From assembly GCF_947179515.1 (NCBI RefSeq), contig NC_067473.1, positions 91,767,850 through 91,831,849 of the forward strand: a DNA stretch of 64,000 nucleotides. The letters are read 5' to 3'. A program made the position numbers and the translations under genes. Position 1 is the first letter of the stretch, and every line of letters begins with the position of its first letter. Positions 45,752 through 57,670 of the stretch are shown here, one piece after another. Under the pieces are notes generated by a model. That model made no database searches and was not told where the DNA came from. It saw only the letters and a list, made by a program, of their open reading frames with translations. This DNA comes from Apodemus sylvaticus. Taxonomy: Eukaryota; Chordata; Mammalia; Rodentia; Muridae.

Positions 45752-46978
45752 ATGGCAAAGGGCAAACGCAGGAACGCTACTAACAGAAATCTAGGCAATA
45801 TGGCAGCATCTGAACCAAACTCTCCAACATCAGAAAGTCCTGGTTATGCCAACACACCAGAGAAACAAGATTTGGATTTAAAATCACTATTCATGATGCT
45901 GCTAGAAGAACACAAAAAGGACATGAATGAATCTCTTAAAGCAATACAGGGGACCATGAATAAGCTAGAAACCCATTTAATGGAAACACAAAAAACACTT
46001 AAAGAAATGCAGGAGAATAAGGCCCAAGAGATAGAAGCCAATAAAGAAGAAAGGCAAAAAAAAAAACTTAAAGAAATGCAGGAGAACTTGAGTCAACAGG
46101 CAGAAGTCATGAAAGAGGAAACACAAAAATCTCTTAAAGAATTACAGGAAAACACAGACAAACAAATGATGGAAATGAGCAAAACCATCCTGGACCTAAA
46201 AACAGAAGTAGAAACAACTAAGAAATCACAAAGGGAGACAACTTTGGAGATAGAAAACCTTGAGAAGAAATCAGGGGCCATAGATGCAAATATAAACAAC
46301 AGAATACAAGAGATGGAAGAAAGAATCTCAGATGCCGAAGATACTATAGAAACCATTGACTCAACTGTCAAAGAAAATGCAAAATGCAAAAAGCTTGTAT
46401 CCCAGAACATCCAGGAAATCCAGGATACAATGAGAAGACCAAACCTAAGGATTATAGGTATAGATGAGAGTGAAGATTTACAACAGAAAGGGCCAGCAAA
46501 TATCTTCAACAAAATTATGGAAGAAAACTTTCCTAACTTAAAGAGAGAGATGCCTATGAATATACAAGAAGCCTACAGAACTCCAAACAGACTGGACCTG
46601 AGCAGAAATACCTCCCGTCACATAATAATCAAAACCCCAAATGCTCTAAACAAAGAAAGAATATTAAAGGCAGTAAGAGAGAAAGGCCAAGTAACATATA
46701 AAGGAAGACCTATCAGAATCACACCAGACTTCTCACCAGAGACCATGAAAGCTAGAAGATCCTGGGCAGATCTCATGAAGACTCTAAGAGAACACAAATG
46801 TCAGCCAAGACTACTATACCCAGCAAAACTCTCATTGACCATAGATGGAGAAACCAAGATATTCTATGACAAAACCAAATTCACACAACATCTTTCCACA
46901 AACCCAGCTCTGCAAAGAATAATAGGAGGAAAACTCCAATACAAGGAGGGAAACTACACACTGGAAAAAGCAAGATAG
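45752..46978 (+). CDS. L1 ORF1 protein, intact (L1-C)
   Basis: A complete 408-codon frame for the L1 RNA-binding chaperone, which coats L1 RNA in the cytoplasm as a trimer and is needed in cis for retrotransposition. The start ATG at 45752 follows the GC-rich leader and matches L1-A. Residues ~1-50 are a basic/serine-rich tail with TPEKQDLDLKS. Residues ~50-225 are a long coiled coil with repeated LKEMQEN / LKELQEN blocks. Residues ~228-330 are the RRM-like domain (LRIIGIDESEDL, NIQEAYRTPNRLD). The remainder is the C-terminal domain (ARRSWADLMKTLREHKCQPRLLYPAKLS). It is longer than the ~360-370 residues I recall for mouse. The stop TAG is at 46976-46978. No disabling mutation is seen. Confidence 0.95.
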   Translation: MAKGKRRNATNRNLGNMAASEPNSPTSESPGYANTPEKQDLDLKSLFMMLLEEHKKDMNESLKAIQGTMNKLETHLMETQKTLKEMQENKAQEIEANKEERQKKKLKEMQENLSQQAEVMKEETQKSLKELQENTDKQMMEMSKTILDLKTEVETTKKSQRETTLEIENLEKKSGAIDANINNRIQEMEERISDAEDTIETIDSTVKENAKCKKLVSQNIQEIQDTMRRPNLRIIGIDESEDLQQKGPANIFNKIMEENFPNLKREMPMNIQEAYRTPNRLDLSRNTSRHIIIKTPNALNKERILKAVREKGQVTYKGRPIRITPDFSPETMKARRSWADLMKTLREHKCQPRLLYPAKLSLTIDGETKIFYDKTKFTQHLSTNPALQRIIGGKLQYKEGNYTLEKAR

Positions 46979-47039
46979 TTACCTTCCTTCATCAAACCCA
47001 AAAGAAGATAACCACTCAAATATAAAAAGAACATCAAAA

Positions 47040-50000
47040 ATGACAGGAAGTAATAATCAATATTCCCTAATATCTCTTAACATCAATGGTCTCAATTCCC
47101 CAATAAAAAGGCATAGACTAACAGACTGGATAAGGCAACAGGACCCTACAATTTGCTGTACACAGGAGACACACCTCAGTGTCAAAGATAAAAACTACCT
47201 CAGAGTAAAAGGCTGGAAGACAATCTTACAAGCCAATGGTCACAGGAAACGAGCAGGAGTAGCCATTCTAATATCAGATAAAATTGACTTTCAACCTAAA
47301 GTCATCAAAAGAGACACAGAAGGACATTTCTTGCTGGTCAAAGGAAAAATCCACCAAGTAGAACTTCAAATTCTGAACATCTATGCGCCAAATGCAAGGG
47401 CATCCTCATTCATAAAAGAAACCTTACTAAAGCTCAAAGCACACATTGCACCTAACACAATAATTGTGGGGGACTTCAACACTCCACTTTCCTCAATGGA
47501 CCGATCGGGAAAACAGAAACTAAACAGGGACACAGTAAAACTAATTGAAGCTTTGGTTCAATTGGATTTGACTGATATTTATAGAACATTTCACCCTAAA
47601 GCAAAAGAATATACCTTTTTCTCAGCACCTCATGGTACCTTCTCCAAAATCGACCATATAATTGGACACAAGGCAGACCTCAACAAATATAAGAAGATCG
47701 AACTAATCCCATGCCTCCTATCAGATCACTATGGAGTAAAAGTGATCTTCAATAGCAACAAAAACAACAGAAAACCCACATACACGTGGAAACTGAACAA
47801 TATTCTACTCAATGATACCTTGGTCAAGGAAGAAATAAAGAAAGAAATTAAAGACTTTTTAGAACACAATGAAAATGAAAACACAACATACCCAAATCTA
47901 TGGGACACAATAAAAGCAGTGCTAAGAGGAAAACTCATAGACCCGAGTGCCTCCAAAAAGAAAATGGAGAGAGCACACATTACCAGCTTAATGACACACC
48001 TGAAAGCCCTGGAACAAAAAGAAGCTATTTCACCCAGGAGGAGTAGAAGGCAGGAAATCATCAAACTCAGGGCCGAAATCAACCAAGTAGAAACAAAAAG
48101 AACCATACAAAAAATCAACAAAACCAGGAGCTGGTACTTTGAGAAAATCAACAAGATAGATAAACCCTTAGCCAGACTGACCAAAGGGCACAGAGAAAGT
48201 ATCCAAATTAACAAACTTAGAAATGAAAAGGGAGATATAACAACAGAAACTGAGGAAATCCAAAAAAATCATCAGATCCTACTACAAGAGCCTGTACTAA
48301 ACACAACTGGAGAATCTGGAGGAAATGGACAATTTCCTTGACAGATACCAAATACCAAAATTAAATCAGGACCAACTAGACCATCTAAACAGTCCCATAA
48401 TGCCTAAAGAAATAGAAGGAGTCATAGTAAGTCTTCCAACCAAAAAAAGCACAGGACCAGATGGTTTCAGTGCAGAATTCTATCAGACCTTCAAAGAAGA
48501 GTTAACACCAATACTCTTCAAACTATTCCACAAAATAGAAACAGAAGGAACACTACCCAATTCCTTCTACGAAGCCACAACTACGCTGCTACCAAAACCA
48601 GACAAAGATCCAACAAAGAAAGAGAACTTCAAACCAATTTCCCTTATGAACATCGATGCAAAAATACTCAATAAAATTCTTGCCAACCGAATCCAAGAAC
48701 ACATCAAAATGATCATCCACCATGATCAAGTAGGCTTTATCCCGGGAATGCAGGGTTGGTTCAATATACGGAAATCCATCAATGCAATCCACTACATAAA
48801 CAAACTCAAAGAACAAAACCACATGGTCATTTCATTGGATGCTGAAAAAGCATTTGACAAAATTCAGCATCCTTTCATGCTTAAAGTCTTGGAGAGAACA
48901 GGAATTCAAGGCCCATACCTAAACAGAGTAAAAGCAATATACAGCAAACCGGTAGCCAGCATCAAACTAAATGGAGAAAAACTTGAAGCAATCCCACTGA
49001 AATCAGGGACCAGACAAGGCTGCCCCCTTTCTCCTTATCTTTTCAATATTGTACTTGAGGTACTAGCTCGGGCAATTCGACAACATAAGGAGGTCAAAGG
49101 GATACAAATTGGAAAGGAAGAAGTCAAAGTCTCATTATTTGCAGACGACATGATAGTCTACCTAAGTGACCCAAAAAACTCCACTAGAGAGCTCCTACAG
49201 CTGATAAACAGCTTCAGCAAAGTGGCAGGTTATAAAATTAACACAAGCAAATCAGTGGCCTTTCTATACTCAAAGGATAAGCAGGCTGAGAAAGAAATTA
49301 GGGAAATGACCCCCATCACAATAGCCACAAACAATATAAAGTATCTTGGGGTGACTCTTACCAAACATGTGAAAGATCTGTATGACAAGAACTTCAAGAC
49401 TCTGAAGAAGGAAATGGAAGAAGACCTCAAAAAATGGGAAAACCTCCCATGCTCATGGATCGGTAGAATCAATATAGTTAAAATGGCCATTTTGCCTAAA
49501 GCAATCTACAGATTCAATGCAATACCCATCAAAATCCCAACTCAATTCTTCACAGAGTTAGAAAGAGCAATTATCAAATTCATCTGGAACAACAAAGAAA
49601 AACCCCAGGATAGCTAAAACTATTCTCAGCAACAAAAGAAAATCTGGGGGAATCAGTATCCCTGACCTCAAGCAATACTACAGAGCAATAGTGTTAAAAA
49701 CTGCATGGTATTGGTACAGCGACAGGCAGGAGGATCAATGGAACAGGATTGAAGATCCAGAAATGAACCCACACACCTATGGCCACTTGATCCTCGACAA
49801 AGAGGCTGAAAACATCCAATGGAAAAAAGATAGCCTTTTCAACAAATGGTGCTGGTTCAACTGGAGGTCAGCATGCAGAAGAATGCGAATTGATCCATCC
49901 TTGTCTCGTTGTACTAAGCTCAAATCCAAATGGATCAAGGACCTCCACATAAAGCCAGACACTCTGAAGCTAATAGATAAGAAACTGGGGAAGACCCTTG

Positions 50001-50867
50001 AGGACATCGGTACAGGGAGAAAGTTTCTGAACAGAACACCAATAGCGTATGCTCTAAGAGCAAGAATTGACAAATGGGACCTCACAAAATTACAAAGTTT
50101 CTGTAAGGCAAAGGACACCATCAAGAGGACAAATCGGCAACCAACAAATTGGGAAAAGATCTTCACCAATCCTACATCAGATAGAGGGCTAATATCCAAT
50201 ATATATAAAGAACTCAAGAAGTTAGACTCCAGAAAACCGAACAACCCTATTAAAAATGGGGTACAGAGTTAAACAAAGAATTCTCACCTGAAGAACTTCG
50301 GATGGCGGAGAAGCATCTTAACAAATGCTCAACTTCATTAGTCATTAGGGAAATGCAAATCAAACAACCCTGAGATTTCATCTTACACCAGTCAGAATGG
50401 CTAAGATTAAAAATTCAGGAGACAGCAGGTGTTGGAGAGGGTGTGGAGAAAGAGGAACACTCCTCCACTGCTGGTGGGGCTGCAAATTGGTACAACCACT
50501 CTGGAAATCAGTCTGGCAGTTCCTTCGAAAACTGGGCACCTCACTTCCAGAAGATCCTGCTATACCACTCCTGGGCATATACCCAGAGGATTCCCCACCA
50601 TGTAATAAGGATACATGCTCTACTATGTTCATAGCAGCCCTATTTATAATTGCCAGATGCTGGAAAGAACCCAGGTATCCCTCAACAGAAGAGTGGATAC
50701 AAAAAATGTGGTATATCTACACAATGGAGTACTATTCAGCCATTAGAAACAATGAATTCATGAAATTCTTAGGCAAATGGATGGAGCTAGAGAACATCAT
50801 ACTAAGTGAGGTAACCCAGACTCAAAAGGTGAATCATGGTATGCACTCACTAATAAGTGGTTATTAA
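47040..50867 (+). pseudogene. L1-C ORF2, four frameshifts
   Basis: Encodes an endonuclease (residues ~1-240, with QETH at E43, GDFNTPLSS and SDHYGV), a reverse transcriptase (SGTRQGCPLSPYLF, FADDMIVYLSDP) and a C-terminal CCHC-like region (CWRGCGERGTLLHCWWGC). Frame breaks relative to L1-A and L1-B: a seventh A at 48262-48268, a 4-base gain at about 49594-49606, a lost A at 50252-50256 and a lost A at 50362-50364. No nonsense substitution is apparent within the frames. Three of the four breaks are single-base homopolymer changes, so consensus error is possible. As given it cannot make full ORF2p. Confidence 0.95.
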
Positions 50868-52850
50868 CGTAGAAAACTGGAATACCCAAAACATAATCCA
50901 CACATTAAATGAGGTACTAGGAGAAAGGAGGACTGGCCCCTGGTTCTGGAGAGACTCAGTGAAACAGTATTCGGCAAAACCAGAACAGGGAAGTGGGAAG
51001 GGGTGGGTGGGAGGATAGGGAAAGAGAAGGGGACTTAAGGGACTTTCGGGGAGTGGGGGGCTAGAAAAGGGGAAATCATTTGAAATGTAAATAAATTATA
51101 TCGAATAAAAAAAAGATGCTTCTCTGCCATCCGAAGTTCTTCAGGTGAGAATTCTTTGTTTAACTCTGTACCCCATTTTTTTAATAGGGTTGTTCAGTTT
51201 TCTGGAGTCTAACTTCTTGAGTTCTTTATTTATATTGGATATTATTAGCCCTCTATCTGATGTAGGATTGGTGAAGATCTTTTCCCAATTTGTTGGTTGC
51301 CGATTTGTCCTCTTGATGGTGTCCTTTGCCTTATAGAAACTTTGTAATTTTATGAGGTCCCATTTGTCAATTCTTTCTCTTAGACCATACGCTATTGGTG
51401 TTCTGTTCAGAAACTTTCTCCCTGTACCGATGTCCTCAAGGGTCCTCCCCAGTTTCTTTTCTATTAGCCTCAGAGTGTCTGGCTTTATGTGGAGGTCCTT
51501 GATCCTTTTGGATTTGAGCTTAGTACAAGGAGACAAGGATGGATCGATTCGCCTTCTTCTGCATGCTGACCTCCAGTTGAACCAGCATCATATGTTGAAA
51601 AGGCTATCTTTTTTCCATTGGATGTTTTCAGCCTCTTTGTCGAGGATCAAGTGGCCATAGGTGTGTGGGTTCATTTCTGGATCTTCAATCCTGTTCCATT
51701 GATCCTCCTGCCTGTCACTGTACCAATACCATGCAGTTTTTAACACTATTGCTCTGTAGTATTGCTTGAGGTCAGGGATACTGATTCCCCCAGATTTTCT
51801 TTTGTTGCTGAGAATAGTTTTAGCTATCCTGGGTTTTTTGTTATTCCAGATGAATTTGATAATTGCTCTTTCTAACTCTGTGAAGAATTGAGTTGGGATT
51901 TTGATGGGTATTGCACTGAATCTGTAGATTGCTTTTGGCAAAATGGCCATTTTAACTATATTGATTCTACCAATCCATGAGCATGGGAGGTTTTCCCATT
52001 TTTTGAGGTCTTCTTCCATTTCCTCCTTCAGAGTCTTGAAGTTCTTGTCATACAGATCTTTCACATGTTTGGTAAGAGTCACCCCAAGATACTTTATACT
52101 GTTTGTGGCTATTGTGAAGGGGGTCATTTCCCTAATTTCTTTCTCAGCCTGCTTATCCTTTGAGTATAGGAAGGCCACTGATTTGCTTGAGTTGATTTTA
52201 TAACCTGCCACTTTGCGGAAGTTGTTTATCAGCTGTAGGAGCTCTCTAGTGGAGTTTTTTCTCCTGTATTTCTTTAAGGGGAGTTATTTCTTTCTTGAAG
52301 TCCTCTATCATCATCATGAGTGATTTTAGATCTGAATCTTGCTTTTCTGGTGTAATGGTGTAACCAGTATTTGCTATGGTGGGAGAATTGGGTTCTGATG
52401 ATGTCAAGTAACCTTGGTTTCTGTTACTTACGTTCTTATGTTTGTCTTCTTCCATATAGTTATGTCTAGTGCTACCTGCCCTTGCTCTATCTGACTGGAG
52501 TCTGTCCTTTCTGTGATCCTGGTTGTGTCAGAATTCCTCAGGGTCAAGGTGTCTTTGTGATACTGTTATTCTAGGAGCCTGTGATTTTGAGATCCTCGGT
52601 GTGACTGAGATCCTGGGAGTCAAGCTGACTCTGGGACCCTGAGATCCTGGTGTAACCAAGCTCCTGGGATCCTGGGATCCTGGGATCCTGGGATGCTGTG
52701 TGTGTAAAAGTGCGTGGGAGTGTAGCTTCCTCTGGGTATTATGGGACTGGCTGCGGAGTTTGCACCCAAGGTCTGCTCAGGGCATAGACAGACTCTACAA
52801 AACTTTTATGAGTAATCAGCTTTTTCTGCACCTTACATCTGCTCAGAATC

Positions 52851-53690
52851 CCATGTCTTATGCTTGAGCTCCTTCAATCAGCACTGAAGCCACATGTGCC
52901 ACCAAAAGCTATGAATTTTATTATGGCTAGTGAGAACAAGTTTTCTCCCCAGATCTACTAGGAGATTCCTTTCCTATATAGGAAGAATGCTTGGATACCA
53001 TGTTGCTAAAAGCTAGAACGTTAGCCTTGAAAAATGTCACATAGTTTTTCAAATATAATCCTCAAAGACCTGTATAAATAATTTCATAGTTAATTCATTT
53101 ACATTATGCTTAGGAAATAGACTCTCAAGTTTATAAAATGTATTCAAGGTGCTAAAGCACCTTGTCCCAAATATTTGTCATGCTCTCAACTATCAAAAGC
53201 AAAAACTTTAATAAAAATACATTCTAGAAAATAAAACACATCCTGGACTATACAGATATTTGTGTGTCTTGACTGACTAGATCATGCCTAGGGGCCTACT
53301 GTAATCTTACAGGGACTTCAGAGAGAGCTTAGAGATTTGTTTTGTTTTTGTTGTTGTTTTTGATGAATAAAATATAATCCAAGAAATAGTTATCAAAGCT
53401 CATGGATTACAAAACTCCATGAAGCTAACTTTGCTTCAGGCTGTGGTTTTGCATTGCTTTTGGTCATTATATTTTATGTATTTAACCATGAAAGCAAGAA
53501 ATAAGATGTAACTCATTACTAGGGCAGAACATGGTCCTGGTAAATGTTGCAGTTACTAACCCCCCTTTGGATTTCCTATAGCTCCTTGAAAACATTGCTG
53601 TTTACTTTATATTCTTAGGGGTTTACATATGTGTATAAGTGGTATTTATTAAAACTCACTGGGAAATGAAAAATTTAAAACACAAAAAAG
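52851..53690. other. Unique-looking DNA
   Basis: AT-rich flank right of the L1 nest, with no gene or repeat recognised. A GTT/T-rich patch lies at about 53338-53362. Confidence 0.55.
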
Positions 53691-53866
53691 TTAGGCTTGG
53701 TGTTGCAGGCCTTTAATATCAACACTTGGGAAGAAGGCAGAGGCAGAGGCAGAGGCAGTCAGATCTCCGTGACCTGTGAGGTTAACCTGATCTGCACAGT
53801 GTTCTAGGATAGAAAAGACTATATAGAGAAAAATATCTCTCAAAATGAAAACAAATAGCAAATAGA
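53691..53866 (+). mobile_element. B1 SINE
   Basis: TTGCAGGCCTTTAATATCAA, then a (GGCAGA)n expansion at about 53737-53757 and TGATCTGCACAGTGTTCTAG follow the B1 order on the plus strand, with an A-rich tail at about 53842-53900. Diverged. Confidence 0.85.
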
Positions 53867-55189
53867 CAGCAACAAAACAAAAAAGCATCGTACAAAACAG
53901 ACAAAAACAAAGAAACAAAAAATAGCAACACAGACACATAGACCACCAAATTTGGAAAGGAGAAGCTTCCAAACTGTGATAGAGAAGGGGCATGCACATC
54001 ATGTACATGGCCGGTGGAATTGTCCCCAGAAGAACTGAGCACAGGAGACAGCTTAGAACAGCTAATATTTGTGAATAGAAAGTAACCCCACTCTGCAGGT
54101 CCAGGCATTACCCTGGCTGCTGTGCATGTGAAGTTTAATAAAGGCCCCCTGAGAGTGCATGAGTGTAGAAAACCAAGGTGCATGGTGGTTGTGGATAGTG
54201 TTTACTGCTTTGATTGGTATGCATGTGTATTGGGATCACTGCCTTTTCGAAACTAGCTCTGCAGGGCATTGGATTTTATTGAGGAAGTTCCTCAGTTATT
54301 TGGCTCAGAGCACTAGTGGAGAGAAAGACAAGACTGTGTCGTCCCTGGCATCAGGATTCTGCAGATACCTGTACAATTGTGTCTCCTTTCATTGACAAGA
54401 TAAACCAAGTTGTTCACAGTCTATGCCCAGTGATGAGGTGATGAGGTGATTGGTTTAAAAGGGAGATAGTGACATTCACAGACTTACTAATTGATCCTGG
54501 GGTCTAATATTATAACTTCAATGCTAGATAATATCTCCACTGAAACTTTCAATGATCATTTTAAAATTCAATATTCCCAACGAAAATGCTTAGTTGCTGC
54601 ATAAACTTGCAGAGCAAACTAAAGCTTTGATGTGACAAGTAATTTTGTTTTGTATGAAATATCTAGGATGGTGTTCTGTGGGCTCATGTCCCACATGGCT
54701 GCTTGGGGAGGCAAAACAAGAGGAGTTTGACTGCGCTTATCCCATGCTGCTGTGGGGTGGGTGCTGGGCTTCAGGGAAGGGCCTAGACACTGTTCCTGGG
54801 GTAGGAAAGCACAGTCTGCAGCCTGAGATGTGAGAAAGTGATGCTGGAATTCCCCTAGGCATCTAGTCACTGGTAGATAATCCCACAGAGAAGTAGGGAA
54901 TGAAGTGTCTGTCAGGTGTCCACAGGCCAGCTATGAGGCCAGGACCAAGCTCCCTCAAACTCATGGACATTTAGGTGCCACAGAGTCACAAGGAGTTGAG
55001 AGCAGAATTGGAGGCCCATGAAGGGGAGCTCCAGCTTAGTTCAGTAGTGATTATTCATAGCTTGGCTGCAGTTGTGGCTGGAAGCACAGAGAGGCCTTCT
55101 GTGGGAGGCTCAGGCTGTGGCTTGATAGTCAACGACCCCCTTCATGCTCTCCATGGTGATTCTTGATAAAAGAGACAGTCCATGGTTCT
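53867..55189. other. Unique-looking DNA
   Basis: No gene or named repeat recognised. Reading frames are short and unremarkable. Confidence 0.55.
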
Positions 55190-55531
55190 AAACTGTTTAT
55201 TGATTGTTCATCAAGGAAAATGAATGCACACTATACCCAGGGTGGACCCAAGATTAAATACCTTTTGCAGGGAGAAATTTCTGGGAAGGGAAGCTTATAG
55301 GCTAAACCCTCAGGGCCTCTAGGTACCTCATCTGCATGGAGAACTCTGTTCTGGGCCTACATGACCGCAGGGAAGTGTGGCACTTGTTCCAGGCCAGGAA
55401 TTTAGCAGGGAGCAGGGAGGTGCCTACTGTCTCAGATGTGAGTTTCTGGGGTCTTAACACACTCTACTCACCAAGTTTCCTGACATGGTTTAATGTCTCA
55501 TAGAGTTCTAGAGCAAATGCAGAACCTCAAG
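55190..55531. other. Unclassified, possibly repeat-derived DNA
   Basis: Has the look of a dispersed rodent sequence (TTTATTGATTGTTCATCA, GGAATTTAGCAGGGAGCAGG), but I cannot name it. TTTATT near 55196 could be a reverse polyadenylation signal. Confidence 0.35.
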
Positions 55532-56008
55532 TGTCCTGACCCGCCGGACAGTCAATAGAAGGCGAGAGACAAAAGACGCGAGAGACAGACAGCAAGACAG
55601 TATTCTGATCAAGCTGTCAAGTTTTATTTGTCACACATGGCAATATAAAGGGAAGCAAGAAAGATGTAGGAAGGGGTAAAGGGGGAACAATCTCAGGGGC
55701 TGGCATCATTTCTCAAAAACAGTTTCTCAGAATTTCTGGGAAAAGCTAGCTATTGTTGCAGGAATCTTGGCACAATAAAAGGATCATGATAACCTAACCA
55801 CAGGTGAGCTCCATTTGATCTAGCCCACTCAAGTGAGCTCTGCATGTACTGATTATTTAACTATTTGATTAATCTTTAAGTTAGGATATTTCTTTCTAAA
55901 AGCAGGCCAGAAAAGGCAGGCTAGAAATGGCTGAAAGGAGGGGCCTTTGAGATCTAAGTAAGAATGGCTCCTGGCATCGAGATCTAGGTGAGAATGGCTC
56001 CTGGCACT
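55532..56008 (-). mobile_element. Probable solo LTR, ERVK-like
   Basis: TGTCCTGACC at the left edge and a CA at about 56008 would form TG...CA LTR ends in reverse. On the minus strand a TATA-like TTTATATTG (around 55651-55659) lies upstream of AATAAA (about 55624-55629), followed by a CT-rich U5-like stretch with GTCTCTCGC. No internal retroviral sequence or primer-binding site is seen beside it. A ~32-bp duplication (GAGATCTA(A/G)GT...) lies at 55949-56009. The right limit and family are uncertain. Confidence 0.5.
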
Positions 56009-56975
56009 CAAGAAAAGGCAAATAGAGACAGTATGCTCTTGAAACTTTTATTACCTAAGAGGTCAAGATATCTTTATTAAATGGAGATAACCTTACATGT
56101 GGCTTTATCTGCACGGATACATTAGCTTCTCTCATCCTGTTTGTGTTTTCAGAGCTCAGGCAAGGATGAGAATTCTACTGGTGGCAAGATTAGAATTGCC
56201 ATTCCACATGCAGGCTGAAAAGGAAGTGCATGGATTTTGAAGTTTAAAAGTTCAATTGCCCAGAATCTGACCCTGTTTATAGTCACCTTGTGTGGACAGT
56301 TGCAAATGACAAAAGTCTCAGTACCCAGGAGACTGTCCTCGTCAATGCATCCCACTCTGTCTCATTGGCCCCATTCCCTTTCCTGCAGAAAAAGCATGAG
56401 GCATTTCTGAAAGCAAGAAGATGGCAGTACTCACACAGTTTACTGTGTGACCATAACAAATGAGTATTCAGCTGAAGGAAGGAAACACTGGGTGGGATCT
56501 GAAGGGTTGGATGATTATGTGGCTGTCACTGATCATCAATGTCTGGGAGAAGCCATTTCACCATTCTACACCTTACTGTCTTCCTTTTCAAAAGGAAAGG
56601 AAGAACAGTAAACTCATCATTTCTAAAGCCGCTTCAGTTCTGACTATGATACATGATTGACAGTGGGACTTAACACAAAAATCCCAGATTCATCATCCTG
56701 CTTTGTTCCTACTAAGTGTGGCTGCAGAGATGTCACTGGTCTGTCTTCCTGTTGTCAGTTAGGGACCAGCTGCCCCAGAGCTGAGCTTCCTTCCCCATCC
56801 CTCCTGCGGCTGATTCTATACTGATATTCAATTTGTTTTTTGCATTATCTCCAGGCATTTGAATTCTTTCACATATAGAAAGGAAATGAATTTTCTTAGA
56901 GAATTTGACTTTTAAAAAAAAAAAAAGTATTTTCTAATACCATTGGAGTAGGTACATTTAGATGTATACTTAATA
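56009..56975. other. Unique-looking DNA
   Basis: Nothing recognised apart from a short A run at about 56917-56928. Confidence 0.55.
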
Positions 56976-57192
56976 GATTTCTTTTTTGTTTGTTTGTTTG
57001 TTTGTTTGTTTTTTGTTTTTTGTTTTTTTTGCTTTTTTTGGATTTGGTTTTTTCGAGACAGGGTTTCTTTGTATAGCCCTGGCTATGCTGGAGCTCACTC
57101 TTTAGACCAGGCTGGCCTCGAACTCAGAAATCTGCCTGCTTCTGCCTCCCAGAGTGCTGGGATTACAGGTGGACACCACCACCACCTGGCTC
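56976..57192 (-). mobile_element. B1 SINE with expanded (TTTG)n tail
   Basis: A (TTTG)n-rich tail at about 56980-57050 precedes GAGACAGGGTTTCTTTGTAT and the rest of B1 to CACCACCTGGC. Well preserved. Frames through it are artefacts. Confidence 0.95.
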
Positions 57193-57462
57193 ACTCCTTT
57201 CCACACTTTTTTTTTTCATTTCCCTCAAAACTTGACCTCTCTTTATTGCCATAGCAACCTACAGTCCATGACAAATATGAAGAAAGATAGGAAGAGCAGG
57301 CATACAGTTTGTACTTATATTTTATAATTTTGAATGAAGCATGTCTTGCTTCACAAGATTTTCCTGAGAATTAAATGTTAATTCTTCCTTACAGGACAAC
57401 ACATCAGGCATGATAGGTTTGATGTCAAATTCTTGCCAACTAAGCAGAATTCCTTTATATCT
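57193..57462. other. Unique-looking DNA
   Basis: No feature recognised. Confidence 0.5.
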
Positions 57463-57475
57463 GATATAGTCTTTC

Positions 57476-57657
57476 GGGTTTTTTTTTTTTGGTTTTTGGT
57501 TTTTGGTTTTTGTTTTTTCCCCCGAGACAGGGTTTCTCGTGTAGCCATGGCTGTCCTGGAACTCACTCTGTAGACCAGGCTGGCCTTGAACTCAGAAATC
57601 TACCTGTCTCTGCCTCCTAAGTGCTGGCATTAAAGGCGTGCACCACCATCGACCGGC
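57476..57657 (-). mobile_element. B1 SINE
   Basis: T-rich tail with GGTTTTT units, then GAGACAGGGTTTCTCGTGTA to CACCATCGACCGGC. The perfect 13-bp duplication GATATAGTCTTTC is at 57463-57475 and 57658-57670. Young-looking insertion. Confidence 0.97.
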
Positions 57658-57670
57658 GATATAGTCTTTC

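Larger units (their letters stand above)
44336..51112 (+). mobile_element. Full-length L1 (L1-C) inserted in L1-D
   Basis: Complete 6.78-kb L1: 5' UTR 44336-45751, ORF1 45752-46978, 61-bp spacer, ORF2 47040-50867, 3' UTR 50868 to about 51100, A tail. The 15-bp duplication AAGATGCTTCTCTGC is perfect at 44321-44335 and 51113-51127. ORF1 is open and ORF2 has four frameshifts. The perfect duplication and intact ORF1 make it the youngest-looking full-length copy here. Confidence 0.98.
43517..52260 (-). mobile_element. 5'-truncated L1 (L1-D), split by L1-C
   Basis: 3' tail at about 43517-43540, 3' UTR to about 43770, then ORF2 to 44335, resuming at 51128 and ending within the RT domain at 52260. 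Its 3' UTR is of the same short type as in L1-A and L1-C. Target copies CTCC(A/T)GTATTTCTT lie at 43503-43516 and 52261-52274, one mismatch in 14. The open stretch at 51588-52211 encodes the segment downstream of the RT active site (AGYKINSSKSVAFLYSKDK). Confidence 0.95.
42495..52850 (-). mobile_element. Old L1 5' half (L1-E), split by L1-D
   Basis: Left part about 42495-43516 covers the ORF2 start and ORF1. The right part from about 52261 to 52850 has the ORF1 N-terminus (SSEPNSPTIANTGY near 52380-52410) and a 5' UTR containing GATCCTGG repeats at 52660-52695. A readable segment at 42872-43159 encodes the ORF1 RRM region (RIIGIEESEDFQ to TYKGRPI). Removing L1-D restores the order. Frames are broken. 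Confidence 0.88.
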
